Assembly: GCA_004299465.1 (NCBI GenBank)
Contig: SCST01000560.1
Span: 1 to 21,195 of the forward strand
Direction: 5' to 3'
Length of the DNA: 21,195 nucleotides
Source of the DNA: Methylovulum sp.
Lineage (GTDB): Bacteria > Pseudomonadota > Gammaproteobacteria > Methylococcales > Methylomonadaceae
The notes under the pieces were generated by a model that did no database searches, was not told the DNA's origin, and saw only the letters and a list, made by a program, of their open reading frames with translations. Positions 7,355 to 15,008 of this stretch are shown one piece after another. Positions within the stretch are counted from its first letter, which is position 1. Every line of letters begins with the position of its first letter. The translations under genes and the position numbers were made by a program.

Positions 7355-7891
7355 TCACTCTGGTTTAGTATTATCAAAAAATGTATAGGCGAGCGTAATT
7401 GTTTTATATTGTTTCGGTAAATCAGGATTCACGACAAAACGCACCGGCATGGTTTTGCCTTCCCGTGCTTTAAAAGTCTGCTCCGTAAAGCAAAAACACT
7501 CGGTCTTTTTAAAATATTCAGCGGCTAATCCAGGGGAAATACTTGGAATGGCCTGGGCTTTCATGACCTTATCAGTCTTGTTTTCTGCATAAAAATTCAC
7601 GGTATAGTATTCGCCCGGATGAATTTTCAGTTTTTTCGTTTCTGCACTAAACACCATCGGTGTCGCTTCATTCAGCGAAGTTATGAATTCAACCGTGATC
7701 TCCCGGCTTTTATCGACAGGATAAATAACCTCTTTGACGGCTAATGATGCAACCTTGCCGTTAAGCCCCGTTATGTCACACAACACATCATAAAGAGGAA
7801 CCAGCGCGTAGCCAAAGCCAAACATCGCGGCGGCAATCAACAGCAGCTTACGAACCAGCTTGGCGTTCTTTTGCTTGAGGACTTCGTTCAT
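7355..7891 (-). CDS. ctaG: Cytochrome c oxidase copper-assembly protein CtaG/Cox11
   Basis: A 178-aa protein with one N-terminal membrane helix (LLLIAAAMFGFGYALVPLYD) and a periplasmic immunoglobulin-like domain. The Cox11 copper ligands are visible: the conserved C38 in VLCDITG and the ECFCFTEQ motif with C132 and C134. Cox11/CtaG delivers copper to the CuB site of subunit I. Its ATG overlaps the stop of the preceding 32-codon gene (ATGA), indicating translational coupling inside the cox operon. Confidence 0.96.
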   Translation of the reverse strand: MNEVLKQKNAKLVRKLLLIAAAMFGFGYALVPLYDVLCDITGLNGKVASLAVKEVIYPVDKSREITVEFITSLNEATPMVFSAETKKLKIHPGEYYTVNFYAENKTDKVMKAQAIPSISPGLAAEYFKKTECFCFTEQTFKAREGKTMPVRFVVNPDLPKQYKTITLAYTFFDNTKPE

Positions 7892-7986
7892 TGAGACATC
7901 GCTTTAATCACCGCAACGACATAAATGCCGATGGCAATAGCTGCCAGCACTAATACGGTCAATATGTTTTTCGTTTTTATATTCAT
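7888..7986 (-). CDS. Small (32-aa) single-helix membrane peptide of the cox operon
   Basis: A short gene between coxA and ctaG. It starts with ATG at 7986 and encodes a basic start (MNIKTKN), one hydrophobic helix (ILTVLVLAAIAIGIYVVAVI) and the end KAMSQ. AGGTGA lies seven bases upstream, and the stop overlaps the ctaG start by four bases (ATGA), both typical of a real translated gene. Size, position and sequence pattern agree with the 'cytochrome oxidase small assembly protein' peptides found at this place in proteobacterial cox operons. The function is not established. Confidence 0.8.
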   Translation of the reverse strand: MNIKTKNILTVLVLAAIAIGIYVVAVIKAMSQ

Positions 7987-7996
7987 TATCTCACCT

Positions 7997-8025
7997 GATA
8001 CGTTATCCGCAACGGACAACGTATC
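7997..8025 (-). other. mRNA hairpin between coxA and the small membrane peptide gene
   Basis: GATACGTT and TCCG pair with CGGA and AACGTATC around a CAA loop, a 12-bp stem with one A-C mismatch. No T tract follows on the minus strand, so it does not look like an intrinsic terminator. It lies 24 bp after the coxA stop and immediately before the ribosome-binding site of the small gene, a position suited to protecting the coxBA message or modulating translation of the downstream genes. Confidence 0.6.
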
Positions 8026-8049
8026 CAAAGGCTACATTTCCCCAGCCAC

Positions 8050-9669
8050 TTAAATATGTTCGGTAGGTATAACAGTGGGCGGTGTAGTAAACGTATGATA
8101 AGGAGGCGGTGACGGTAATGTCCACTCCAAGCCATGTTTATGAGCATCTTCCCAGACTTCATCCGTCACTTTTTCGCCGGTCCCGCCTTTGATGGTATCG
8201 ATCACGATATACAGAAACAGCAACTGGCTGATGCCAAATATAAAGCCGCCGATACTTGAAATCATATTCCAGTCAGCAAACTGTACGGCATAATCAGGAA
8301 TCCTGCGCGGCATACCTGCCAAGCCTAAGAAATGCTGCGGGAAAAACAAGATATTGACCGATACCACAGATAACCAGAAATGTAATTGGCCTATTTTTTC
8401 GTTATACATATGCCCGGTCCATTTAGGCAGCCAATAATAACCCGCCGCCATTAAAATAAATACCGACGCAGGAACCAGCGTGTAATGGAAATGGGCTACG
8501 ATAAAATAGGTATCATGATATTGAAAATCCGAAGGCGCGATCGACATCATCAGGCCTGTGAAACCGCCAATCGTAAACAAAACCACGAATGCAATTGAAA
8601 ACAGCATCGGCGTTTCAAACGTCAGCGAGCCCTTCCACATCGTCGCCGTCCAGTTAAACACTTTAACCCCAGTCGGGACGGCAATTAACATCGTTGCATA
8701 CATAAAGTACAACTCACCGGCAACAGGCATACCGACGGTAAACATATGGTGGGCCCAAACGATAAACGACAGGAAGGCTATCGAAGCCGTCGCATAAACC
8801 ATAGAGCTGTAACCGAATAAAGGTTTACGGGCAAATACAGGAATAATCGTAGAAGCGACGCCGAAAGTGGGTAGAATCATGATGTAAACTTCAGGATGCC
8901 CAAAAAACCAGAAGATATGCTGGTACAGAACCGGATCACCGCCGCCTGCCGCATCAAAAAAACTGGTGTCGAAAAACCTGTCGGTCAGCAACATCGTCAC
9001 TGCGCCTGCGAAAACCGGCATAACGGCGATCAACAGAAACGCTGTGATCAACCATGTCCAGACAAACAACGGCATTTTCATTAACGTCATGCCGGGGGCA
9101 CGCATATTGAAAATGGTTGCGATGATGTTAATGGCGCCCATAATTGACGAAATACCCAGTAAATGCACTGAGAAAATCGCAAACGGCAGGGCCTTTCCGG
9201 TTTGCAATACCAGCGGCGGATACAAGGTCCAGCCGGCGGCAGGCGCACCACCTTCCATGAATAAGGTGCTGGCCAGCAATAACACACCGGCAACCAGCAT
9301 CCAGAAACTCATGTTGTTCATGCGCGGCAATGCCATATCCGGCGCACCGATCATCATCGGGATCATCCAGTTGGCCAAGCCTACAAAACCTGGCATCACC
9401 GCCCCGAACACCATCACCAAGGCATGCATCGTGGTCATTGAATTGAAGAACTGCGGATTGACAAACTGCATACCGGGTTCAAACAATTCGGCGCGAATAA
9501 CCATCGCCATCGCGCCGCCGACAAAAAACATCGTCAACGCAAACACCAGATATAAGGTACCGATATCTTTATGGTTAGTGGTAATAATCCATCTTAAAGG
9601 CCCCTTCTCAGGGCCATGAGCATGATCATCGTGATGATGATCATCATGTTCAGCTACAACAGCAGACAT
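8050..9669 (-). CDS. coxA: Cytochrome c oxidase subunit I (haem-copper catalytic subunit)
   Basis: A 539-aa, roughly twelve-helix protein, the oxygen-reducing core of an A-type haem-copper oxidase. Ligands are all present: H82 and H395 for the low-spin haem, H393 for the high-spin haem, and H258, H307 and H308 for CuB, with the cross-linked Tyr262 (GHPEVYI). The D-channel entrance D111 and N118 (IGAPDMALPRMNN), E260 and the K-channel K335 (PTGVKVF) are kept. The N-terminus is unusually His/Asp-rich (EHDDHHHDDHAHG, 7-19). GAGGTA lies before the ATG. It follows coxB by 53 bp. A haem-a oxidase normally needs CtaB and a working CtaA, neither of which is convincing in this window. Confidence 0.98.
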   Translation of the reverse strand: MSAVVAEHDDHHHDDHAHGPEKGPLRWIITTNHKDIGTLYLVFALTMFFVGGAMAMVIRAELFEPGMQFVNPQFFNSMTTMHALVMVFGAVMPGFVGLANWMIPMMIGAPDMALPRMNNMSFWMLVAGVLLLASTLFMEGGAPAAGWTLYPPLVLQTGKALPFAIFSVHLLGISSIMGAINIIATIFNMRAPGMTLMKMPLFVWTWLITAFLLIAVMPVFAGAVTMLLTDRFFDTSFFDAAGGGDPVLYQHIFWFFGHPEVYIMILPTFGVASTIIPVFARKPLFGYSSMVYATASIAFLSFIVWAHHMFTVGMPVAGELYFMYATMLIAVPTGVKVFNWTATMWKGSLTFETPMLFSIAFVVLFTIGGFTGLMMSIAPSDFQYHDTYFIVAHFHYTLVPASVFILMAAGYYWLPKWTGHMYNEKIGQLHFWLSVVSVNILFFPQHFLGLAGMPRRIPDYAVQFADWNMISSIGGFIFGISQLLFLYIVIDTIKGGTGEKVTDEVWEDAHKHGLEWTLPSPPPYHTFTTPPTVIPTEHI

Positions 9670-9722
9670 AGTTTATACCTCAAAAATAGTTAAAAAAGAT
9701 TGAACTGGCCAGGACATCGACA

Positions 9723-11234
9723 TTAATCATCGTCCTGTTCAGCCGGCAGCGCTGATTGCAGCTTTTGAATTACCGAAGGTTGTACGACATCATTGACCGC
9801 ATTACCCAAACCATTGCGGGTGTAGCTTACAACCGCAGCAAAATCAGCTGCCTTTAATGTATGACCAAAACCCGGCATCATACCTTTTCCGTTCAACATT
9901 AAATCAATCTGGGCATTAATATTGCCGGTAACCACAGCACTGCCCTTCAAGGCAGGGAACATCGGCGGATTACCCTGCCCTTCCGCCTGATGGCAAGAAA
10001 CGCAATTATTGGCATAAACAGTTTTCCCCAAGGCAATCAGGTCTTCCTTAGTCATATCGGCGACAGGCGCGGATTTTTCCGGTGCCGCTTTGGCAGCAGG
10101 CTCAGATGACTTTTTAGGCAGCAATTCCTGTATCGCTTTGGGCTGGATTTCATCACCCACGGCGTTACCCAATGCATTCCTGGTGTAAGTGATTACTTGA
10201 GCCAATTCATCGGCTTTCAGCATTTTGCCAAATGCAGGCATACCGGCTTTGCCGTTCAGCACCAGGTTAACCTGGGCGGTAATATCACCTTTGACCACTG
10301 TGCTGCCTGTTATCGCAGGGAAGGCGCCCGGCACGCCTTTGCCGTCCGGCAAATGGCAGGTCGAACAGTTTTTGGCATAAACAGACGCGCCTTTAGCTAC
10401 CAGCTCATCCCGGCTTTGATCGCTTAAATCAGCACCTTTCTTCGCTTCTTCCTGGGCCTTCTTTACCCAGGCATCATAATCCGGTTGGTCCATTGCGATA
10501 ACGACAATAGGCATGAAACCATGATCCTTGCCGCATAACTCGGTACATTGGCCGCGATAAGTGCCAGGCTTATCGACTGAAGTCCATGCTTCATTAATAA
10601 AGCCCGGAATAGCGTCTTTTTTCCAACCCAAATCAGGCACCCACCAGGAATGGATAACATCGGCAGCCGTGAACAGGAAACGAATTTTTTTCTTGGTAGG
10701 AATAACCAGCGGCTTATCAACATTCAACAAATAATGCGGAACAGTTCGAGGGTCTACGCCGGAACCGACTTGACGCGCCTTATTGCTGGCCTCGTCAAGG
10801 CTGCTGAAAAAATGAACACCATTATCCAGGTACTCGTATTCCCACTTCCATTGATGGCCTGTTACCTTGATGGACATTTCAGAATCCTGCACATCATCGA
10901 GTTCCATCAATGTCTTCGTTGCAGGTACCGCCATACCGATCAAAATCAGTGTCGGTATGATGGTCCAGATAATTTCCACGGTGGTATTTTCATGAAACTG
11001 CGCAGCCTTATGCCCTTTTGATTTACGATGATGGTAAATCGAGTAAAACATAGTACCGAACACGCCGACACCTATAAATACACATATCCATAGAATCAGC
11101 ATATGCAGGTCATGAACGTCATTACTGACTTTTGTGACCCCTTTCATTAAATTGAGCGTATAGTCCGCCTGCGCTGTCCTTAAAGCTAAAGCCATCAGGA
11201 TCAGACCAGCGAATAGTTGCTTTGTTTTGTTCAC
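9723..11234 (-). CDS. coxB: Cytochrome c oxidase subunit II with two fused C-terminal cytochrome c domains
   Basis: A 503-aa protein from the GTG at 11234: signal peptide (VNKTKQLFAGLILMALALRTAQA), two membrane helices (about 43-66 and 88-106), then the CuA cupredoxin domain with H195, C230, E232, C234, H238 and M241 (CTELCGKDHGFM). After it come two homologous class I cytochrome c domains: CSTCH (290-294, Met ligand near 332) and CVSCH (411-415, Met near 453), joined by an Ala/Lys/Pro-rich linker. Subunit II accepts electrons from cytochrome c; the fused haems make this a caa3-like oxidase with an extra haem c. An in-frame ATG at 11312 would put 26 unlikely residues ahead of the signal peptide, so the GTG, preceded by GGGG, is preferred. 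First gene of the cox operon. Confidence 0.95.
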   Translation of the reverse strand: MNKTKQLFAGLILMALALRTAQADYTLNLMKGVTKVSNDVHDLHMLILWICVFIGVGVFGTMFYSIYHHRKSKGHKAAQFHENTTVEIIWTIIPTLILIGMAVPATKTLMELDDVQDSEMSIKVTGHQWKWEYEYLDNGVHFFSSLDEASNKARQVGSGVDPRTVPHYLLNVDKPLVIPTKKKIRFLFTAADVIHSWWVPDLGWKKDAIPGFINEAWTSVDKPGTYRGQCTELCGKDHGFMPIVVIAMDQPDYDAWVKKAQEEAKKGADLSDQSRDELVAKGASVYAKNCSTCHLPDGKGVPGAFPAITGSTVVKGDITAQVNLVLNGKAGMPAFGKMLKADELAQVITYTRNALGNAVGDEIQPKAIQELLPKKSSEPAAKAAPEKSAPVADMTKEDLIALGKTVYANNCVSCHQAEGQGNPPMFPALKGSAVVTGNINAQIDLMLNGKGMMPGFGHTLKAADFAAVVSYTRNGLGNAVNDVVQPSVIQKLQSALPAEQDDD

Positions 11235-11643
11235 GGAGCAGCCCCTTCGATAGTAGTTATAAACTCTTGTATGCGTTATATCGTTTCGTAATATCAAGAC
11301 ACGCCAAGACACGTTATTTCTTACGCAATAATTATCACAAATAAACTGTGTAATTTTAACTCATGAAGACTATCTATACCAGTTGTCCTTATCATGATTT
11401 TATCCTGTAAAAAAGTCCGCGCTCAAAACTCGACCCCAACTAGCACTTTACCGGCTTTTTAAGACACCATTCCAGGTAACAGGACATCGCCACAGATAAG
11501 GTTAGGGACCCCATTTCAGCACTATGTCTGTGCACGTAACGCCTTAGTGGCGTAGGTAACAGCTTTACCGTTGCCCAACATCAATATACACCGCACGCTG
11601 GGCACGAACAGCAGGTGCCCAACCTAGCCCAAACTCAGGTTAG
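11235..11643. other. Intergenic region upstream of coxB; no gene seen
   Basis: These 409 bp should carry the coxB promoter and the 3' end of the DUF1566 transcript. The half near coxB is AT-rich; several -10-like hexamers exist but none is paired with a convincing -35. It holds a 10-bp tandem repeat (11295-11314). Nearer the DUF1566 gene there is an inverted repeat TGGGCAC/GTGCCCA (11599-11605 and 11615-11621, 9-base loop) without a T tract, and a weak ACGCC/GGCGT stem near 11539. No open frame with a ribosome-binding site was found. Confidence 0.6.
11295..11314. repeat. 10-bp tandem direct repeat in the coxB upstream region
   Basis: CAAGACACGC is followed directly by CAAGACACGT, nine of ten bases identical. 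The units are one helical turn apart and lie 61-80 bp upstream of the coxB GTG start, where an activator could bind two half-sites on the same face of the DNA. No regulator family is recognised from the motif. Confidence 0.5.
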
Positions 11644-12603
11644 TTAAAAAGCCCTCACCGCACGGACTGCATTCGCGAAGTACTTAGCGCCGTGGCTCCG
11701 GTTACCGCTACCAAAGTCCTGGGTCCACGCGGAGTAGCCGTTGGCGACGCTCTCAGACGAATTCCAGTACCAGGCACCGGCAAAACCACCGACATTGGTT
11801 AACGGCGCGGCGGCCCCCTGTCCGATGTTATGATACATCAGATTTAATTCATCTTTTGACGGCAAATACCAATCGCTGTACGCGCCTATCACCAGCTCAG
11901 CACACAGTTTGGCCGCATAACTCCCCGCACCCTGCGCCTCAATAATCTTGTCGGTGTTGGCAAGGCCGGTACCGATGGCGGTGCCTGTCGCGCCGGTAGT
12001 GATATCAATACCGTTATACCACTGAATGCCGATGCTTTGGTCAGCCGGCGCGGCAATCAAGCCGTGTTCACCGGTGCTGTCGAGATAAAAAACAATGCCG
12101 CCTTGATAATTTTTACCAATCGCCCTGACCGTGTCCTCAAAACTCGCCACTGCCGACAGGTTGAGCATTTCCGTCGCGCTCAGGTTACCGGCGACAGCCG
12201 TGACATAACCTTTGCCTTTAACAAAATCCCATTCCGTTTCGGCATCGCCATTCAACATCAGTTGCACCCACATCGTTTGATATTGGGTTTGATCAACCGT
12301 CACTTCATAGCAGGGAAATTTTGCATCGGTATTGACACAGTCGACGCCACCAACTTTTTTGCCTTTCGGATACACTCGGTACAACGCGCTGGTCACCGTT
12401 CCGGTTTTAGGCACCAATACATGTACTTTATAGGTCGACGTGAACGGCGCTGACCATTTAGCCGCCGAGTCGCTACCGCCTTGCAACGCAATCGTAGCGG
12501 TCACTAGCTTGCCAGTAGGCGCAACCGCCTGCGCCACCGTTACCGTCATTGCCGCCAAAACCAAGGTTAAGGCCAACTGCTTCATTAAGTTTTTCATCGT
12601 CAT
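11644..12603 (-). CDS. Secreted DUF1566 (Lcl C-terminal-like) domain protein
   Basis: A 319-aa protein with a signal peptide (KQLALTLVLAAMTVTVAQA, about 8-26), an N-terminal region of about 130 residues with two cysteines (C89, C98) and no family I recognise, and a C-terminal DUF1566 domain (about 165-319): YQGGIVFYLDSTGEHGLIAA, SDWYLPSKDELNLMY, AWYWNSSES, DFGSGN and the terminal VRAVRAF. The domain has a C-type-lectin-like fold in related proteins and often binds surface ligands such as glycans. The ATG at 12603 has a modest upstream GTAGAGA; the ATG two codons later is equally possible. It looks monocistronic, transcribed toward coxB. Codons 285-291 all have the NNC form, reminiscent of retroelement-diversified variable regions. 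Confidence 0.85.
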   Translation of the reverse strand: MTMKNLMKQLALTLVLAAMTVTVAQAVAPTGKLVTATIALQGGSDSAAKWSAPFTSTYKVHVLVPKTGTVTSALYRVYPKGKKVGGVDCVNTDAKFPCYEVTVDQTQYQTMWVQLMLNGDAETEWDFVKGKGYVTAVAGNLSATEMLNLSAVASFEDTVRAIGKNYQGGIVFYLDSTGEHGLIAAPADQSIGIQWYNGIDITTGATGTAIGTGLANTDKIIEAQGAGSYAAKLCAELVIGAYSDWYLPSKDELNLMYHNIGQGAAAPLTNVGGFAGAWYWNSSESVANGYSAWTQDFGSGNRSHGAKYFANAVRAVRAF

Positions 12604-12782
12604 GTCTCTACATTAGGCGTTAAATGGGGCGTGCCAGGTATAACGTTGGCGATGGGCGTAGCCTGCCTGTCGCTTAAAACCATACCCTTGCGTCTGGATT
12701 ATGCTTTTTTTGGGCCTATTTGTAAAAACAACCTGCTTGGCAAATTGACGCAACCTGTTTAGGCTGGGACATTCTGAAACGG

Positions 12783-12799
12783 AAAACCTTCCAGGTTTT
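12783..12799 (-). terminator. Possible terminator hairpin after the TonB-dependent receptor gene
   Basis: AAAACCT, a TCC loop, then AGGTTTT form a 7-bp perfect hairpin 45 bp past the receptor stop. Read on the minus strand the 3' arm ends in TTTT followed by CCGTTTC, so the T tract is short and partly within the stem. The rest of the 240-bp gap down to the DUF1566 gene has a run of seven T's near 12704-12710 but no clear gene. Confidence 0.5.
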
Positions 12800-12843
12800 G
12801 TCCTGGTTTATTTGGGTAGCCAAAGTTTATGCTTATGCGGGCG

Positions 12844-14994
12844 CTAAAACCTAAGCGCTGCCGTTACGCGTACCATCCGCGGCTCTACCGGATGTTTGAT
12901 GATCCCGTCCGTGCTGCCATCGGCGTTAGAACCCGTCGCTTCGTTGTTTAAGCGATAACCGTAAAAATAGGCGATGTCGTTGGCCGTCGATCCCAGCAAA
13001 TTAAAAAGATCGACTTCTACCTTGTAGGCTTTCTGTTGATAGCCCAATCCCAGGTTGACTATGCTGGTGCCCCCGCCCCAGGCGCTGGCCGTCTCATTAA
13101 GCGGAACATCGCCGAAATGACGCAGCCTCAGACTGCTGAATAAGCCCGACGGCAGATCCACCGTTGTGCCCACACTGATCACCCGGCCTACCGAATTGGG
13201 AATATGATTTTCAGACGCAGCCACACCGACAAAATGTGCCACAGTAAACGCAAAATCGGCATCCAGCGTCAGCCAATCGTTGGGTTTGTAATAATTCGTC
13301 CACTCCACGCCGTAACGCTCGGATTTACCCGAAGGCTCGGTCGTACCGCCGTCACCGACGAAAACCAGTTCCGAATTGCTTTCCAGCCACCAAAGCGCCA
13401 GCGTGGTGTTCAAGCCCCGAACAACCTGGCTGCGCAAGCCCACCTCGCTGCCGCGCGACCAGACCAGCGGCGTCACGGCGCTGGCGTTATCACCGTTCAC
13501 CGGATCAATCTTGATGGTCGCACCGCGCGCATCGTTGGAATGATAGCCGTAGCCCATATTGATGAAAAAATCGGTGTCCTGCCAGGGACCGGCAACAAAG
13601 CTTAATTTCGGGCTCAGCAAGGCCGCACCCTTATTGCCGGAGTTTACCGCGATAGTCCGGCTATCGACATTGAAGTCAAAAAAATCGCTGCGCAAGCCGG
13701 CGATGGAACGGAATTTTTCCAACCAATGGGTTTCATTTTTGACATACAAACCCACGCTGGTTTCGCTGACTTCGTCCTGGCGCACGGTAGTCAGCAATTG
13801 CCGCGCCTGAGTGTGATTCAATCCCAAGCCCATGATGTCATCATGGCGGAGCTGTATGCCGACAGTATTATCCGTATCAAAACCAAGCCAGCGGCCGTAG
13901 CGTGTGTGTTCAGCATTGCCGCCTAGCTGTACACGGTGCTCTCGTTGCTGAATCTGGTCTCCGTTTTGCTGGTCGATGTAGCCGGTGAAATTCGAATACA
14001 GATCCAGGTCCGAATAAAGCGCATAGACATTGACATCGTTTTTCCAGGCATCGCTACGATTCCAGAAATTACCGGACAAGCTGTAGCGGTTGCTGTTGCC
14101 GCCGTCGCTGGGATCGCCGCTGCCGTAAAGCCCGATGGCTCCGGTGTCGATGGCCCGCTCGGGAATCTGGTTGGTCGCCGTCCAGTTTGAATGATAAGCC
14201 TTGCCGTTGACGGCCAGGCCCCAGTCATCCTTGTCAATGGTATAGCGCAACATGCCGTTATATTTATTGAGATCTTCGGGTTGCTGCCAGACGCCGTCGT
14301 AAAAATTGACCTCGGTGCCGTACAGTAAATCGCCGGCACCGAGCTTGTGCGAGTTTGCCAACACAGTGCGGTAATAACCGAATTCGCCACCGGTAAATTT
14401 CAGCAAACCTTCGGATAATTTGTGCATCGTGTGCATTTTGCTATAACCCGCTGCCGAAAAATCACCGATTTCGGCATAATACGGCCCTTTGCCGTATTCC
14501 ACGTTATCGACCAGTTCTGGAATAATGCTGTTCAGGTCCAGGTAACCCTGGCCATGCGCATGGCTAGGCATATTCATCGGTATGCCGTCTACCGAAACCG
14601 AAAAATCCGTGCCGTGATCGAGATTGAAACCGCGCAAAAAATACTGGTTGGCCTTGCCGGAACCGCTGTGCTGGGTTGCCAGAGCGCCCGGAACAACTTC
14701 GATGAGTTCGCCGACGCGGGCCAGAGGGCGATATTTGAACTCGGGTTGACCGACGATACCCTGGGAAGCCGATGACACAATGCCGATAAGATCGGTAGCG
14801 CGGCCTTCAATCTCAATGACCTCCAGCATAACGGGTTCATCTTTATCTGCTGTTGTCTCCGACTGTGGATGCGCATTAATCATCGCGCAATGCAGGCTCA
14901 GATAAACGCCGATTCCGGCGCCTATAACACAACGGTTAACCCCTGAATCACAGATATTTTGTTGCATAAGCCTTATCTTATAGAGTGTGTTCAA
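12844..14994 (-). CDS. TonB-dependent outer-membrane receptor
   Basis: A 716-aa protein: long signal peptide (hydrophobic part about 22-41, ending near INAHPQ), a TonB-box-like LEVIEIEG (57-64), a plug domain from about 75 to 190 (VGELIEVVPGALATQHSGSG, YFLRGFNLDHGTDFSVSVDG, IPELVDNVEYGKGPYYAE) and a beta-barrel of alternating strands ending in RVTAALRF with the outer-membrane C-terminal Phe. Such receptors take up scarce ligands, usually metal chelates, cobalamin or sugars, using TonB energy. The substrate cannot be read from the sequence; His-rich plug segments (PSHAHGQG, HTMHK) hint at metals. It starts 14 bp after the HupE-like gene and is clearly cotranscribed with it. Confidence 0.93.
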   Translation of the reverse strand: MNTLYKIRLMQQNICDSGVNRCVIGAGIGVYLSLHCAMINAHPQSETTADKDEPVMLEVIEIEGRATDLIGIVSSASQGIVGQPEFKYRPLARVGELIEVVPGALATQHSGSGKANQYFLRGFNLDHGTDFSVSVDGIPMNMPSHAHGQGYLDLNSIIPELVDNVEYGKGPYYAEIGDFSAAGYSKMHTMHKLSEGLLKFTGGEFGYYRTVLANSHKLGAGDLLYGTEVNFYDGVWQQPEDLNKYNGMLRYTIDKDDWGLAVNGKAYHSNWTATNQIPERAIDTGAIGLYGSGDPSDGGNSNRYSLSGNFWNRSDAWKNDVNVYALYSDLDLYSNFTGYIDQQNGDQIQQREHRVQLGGNAEHTRYGRWLGFDTDNTVGIQLRHDDIMGLGLNHTQARQLLTTVRQDEVSETSVGLYVKNETHWLEKFRSIAGLRSDFFDFNVDSRTIAVNSGNKGAALLSPKLSFVAGPWQDTDFFINMGYGYHSNDARGATIKIDPVNGDNASAVTPLVWSRGSEVGLRSQVVRGLNTTLALWWLESNSELVFVGDGGTTEPSGKSERYGVEWTNYYKPNDWLTLDADFAFTVAHFVGVAASENHIPNSVGRVISVGTTVDLPSGLFSSLRLRHFGDVPLNETASAWGGGTSIVNLGLGYQQKAYKVEVDLFNLLGSTANDIAYFYGYRLNNEATGSNADGSTDGIIKHPVEPRMVRVTAALRF

Positions 14995-15008
14995 TTGCGC
15001 AAAACCTA

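Noticed and set aside
8966..9619. 217-codon plus-strand frame opposite coxA
   Set aside because: Shadow of a highly conserved gene; no ribosome-binding site or family resemblance.
11235..11312. N-terminal extension of CoxB to the ATG at 11312
   Set aside because: It would bury the signal peptide behind 26 unrelated residues; the GTG at 11234 has a G-rich ribosome-binding site and gives a normal signal peptide.
11313..11643. Template repeat or reverse transcriptase of a diversity-generating retroelement next to the DUF1566 gene
   Set aside because: Only a 9-base match (CACCGCACG) to the gene's 3' end was found downstream, and no reverse transcriptase is encoded in the window.
12604..12843. 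Possible riboswitch (c-di-GMP-like) upstream of the DUF1566 gene
   Set aside because: A GACGCAAGGG string is present, but the paired helices and conserved loops of the c-di-GMP-I class could not be laid out.
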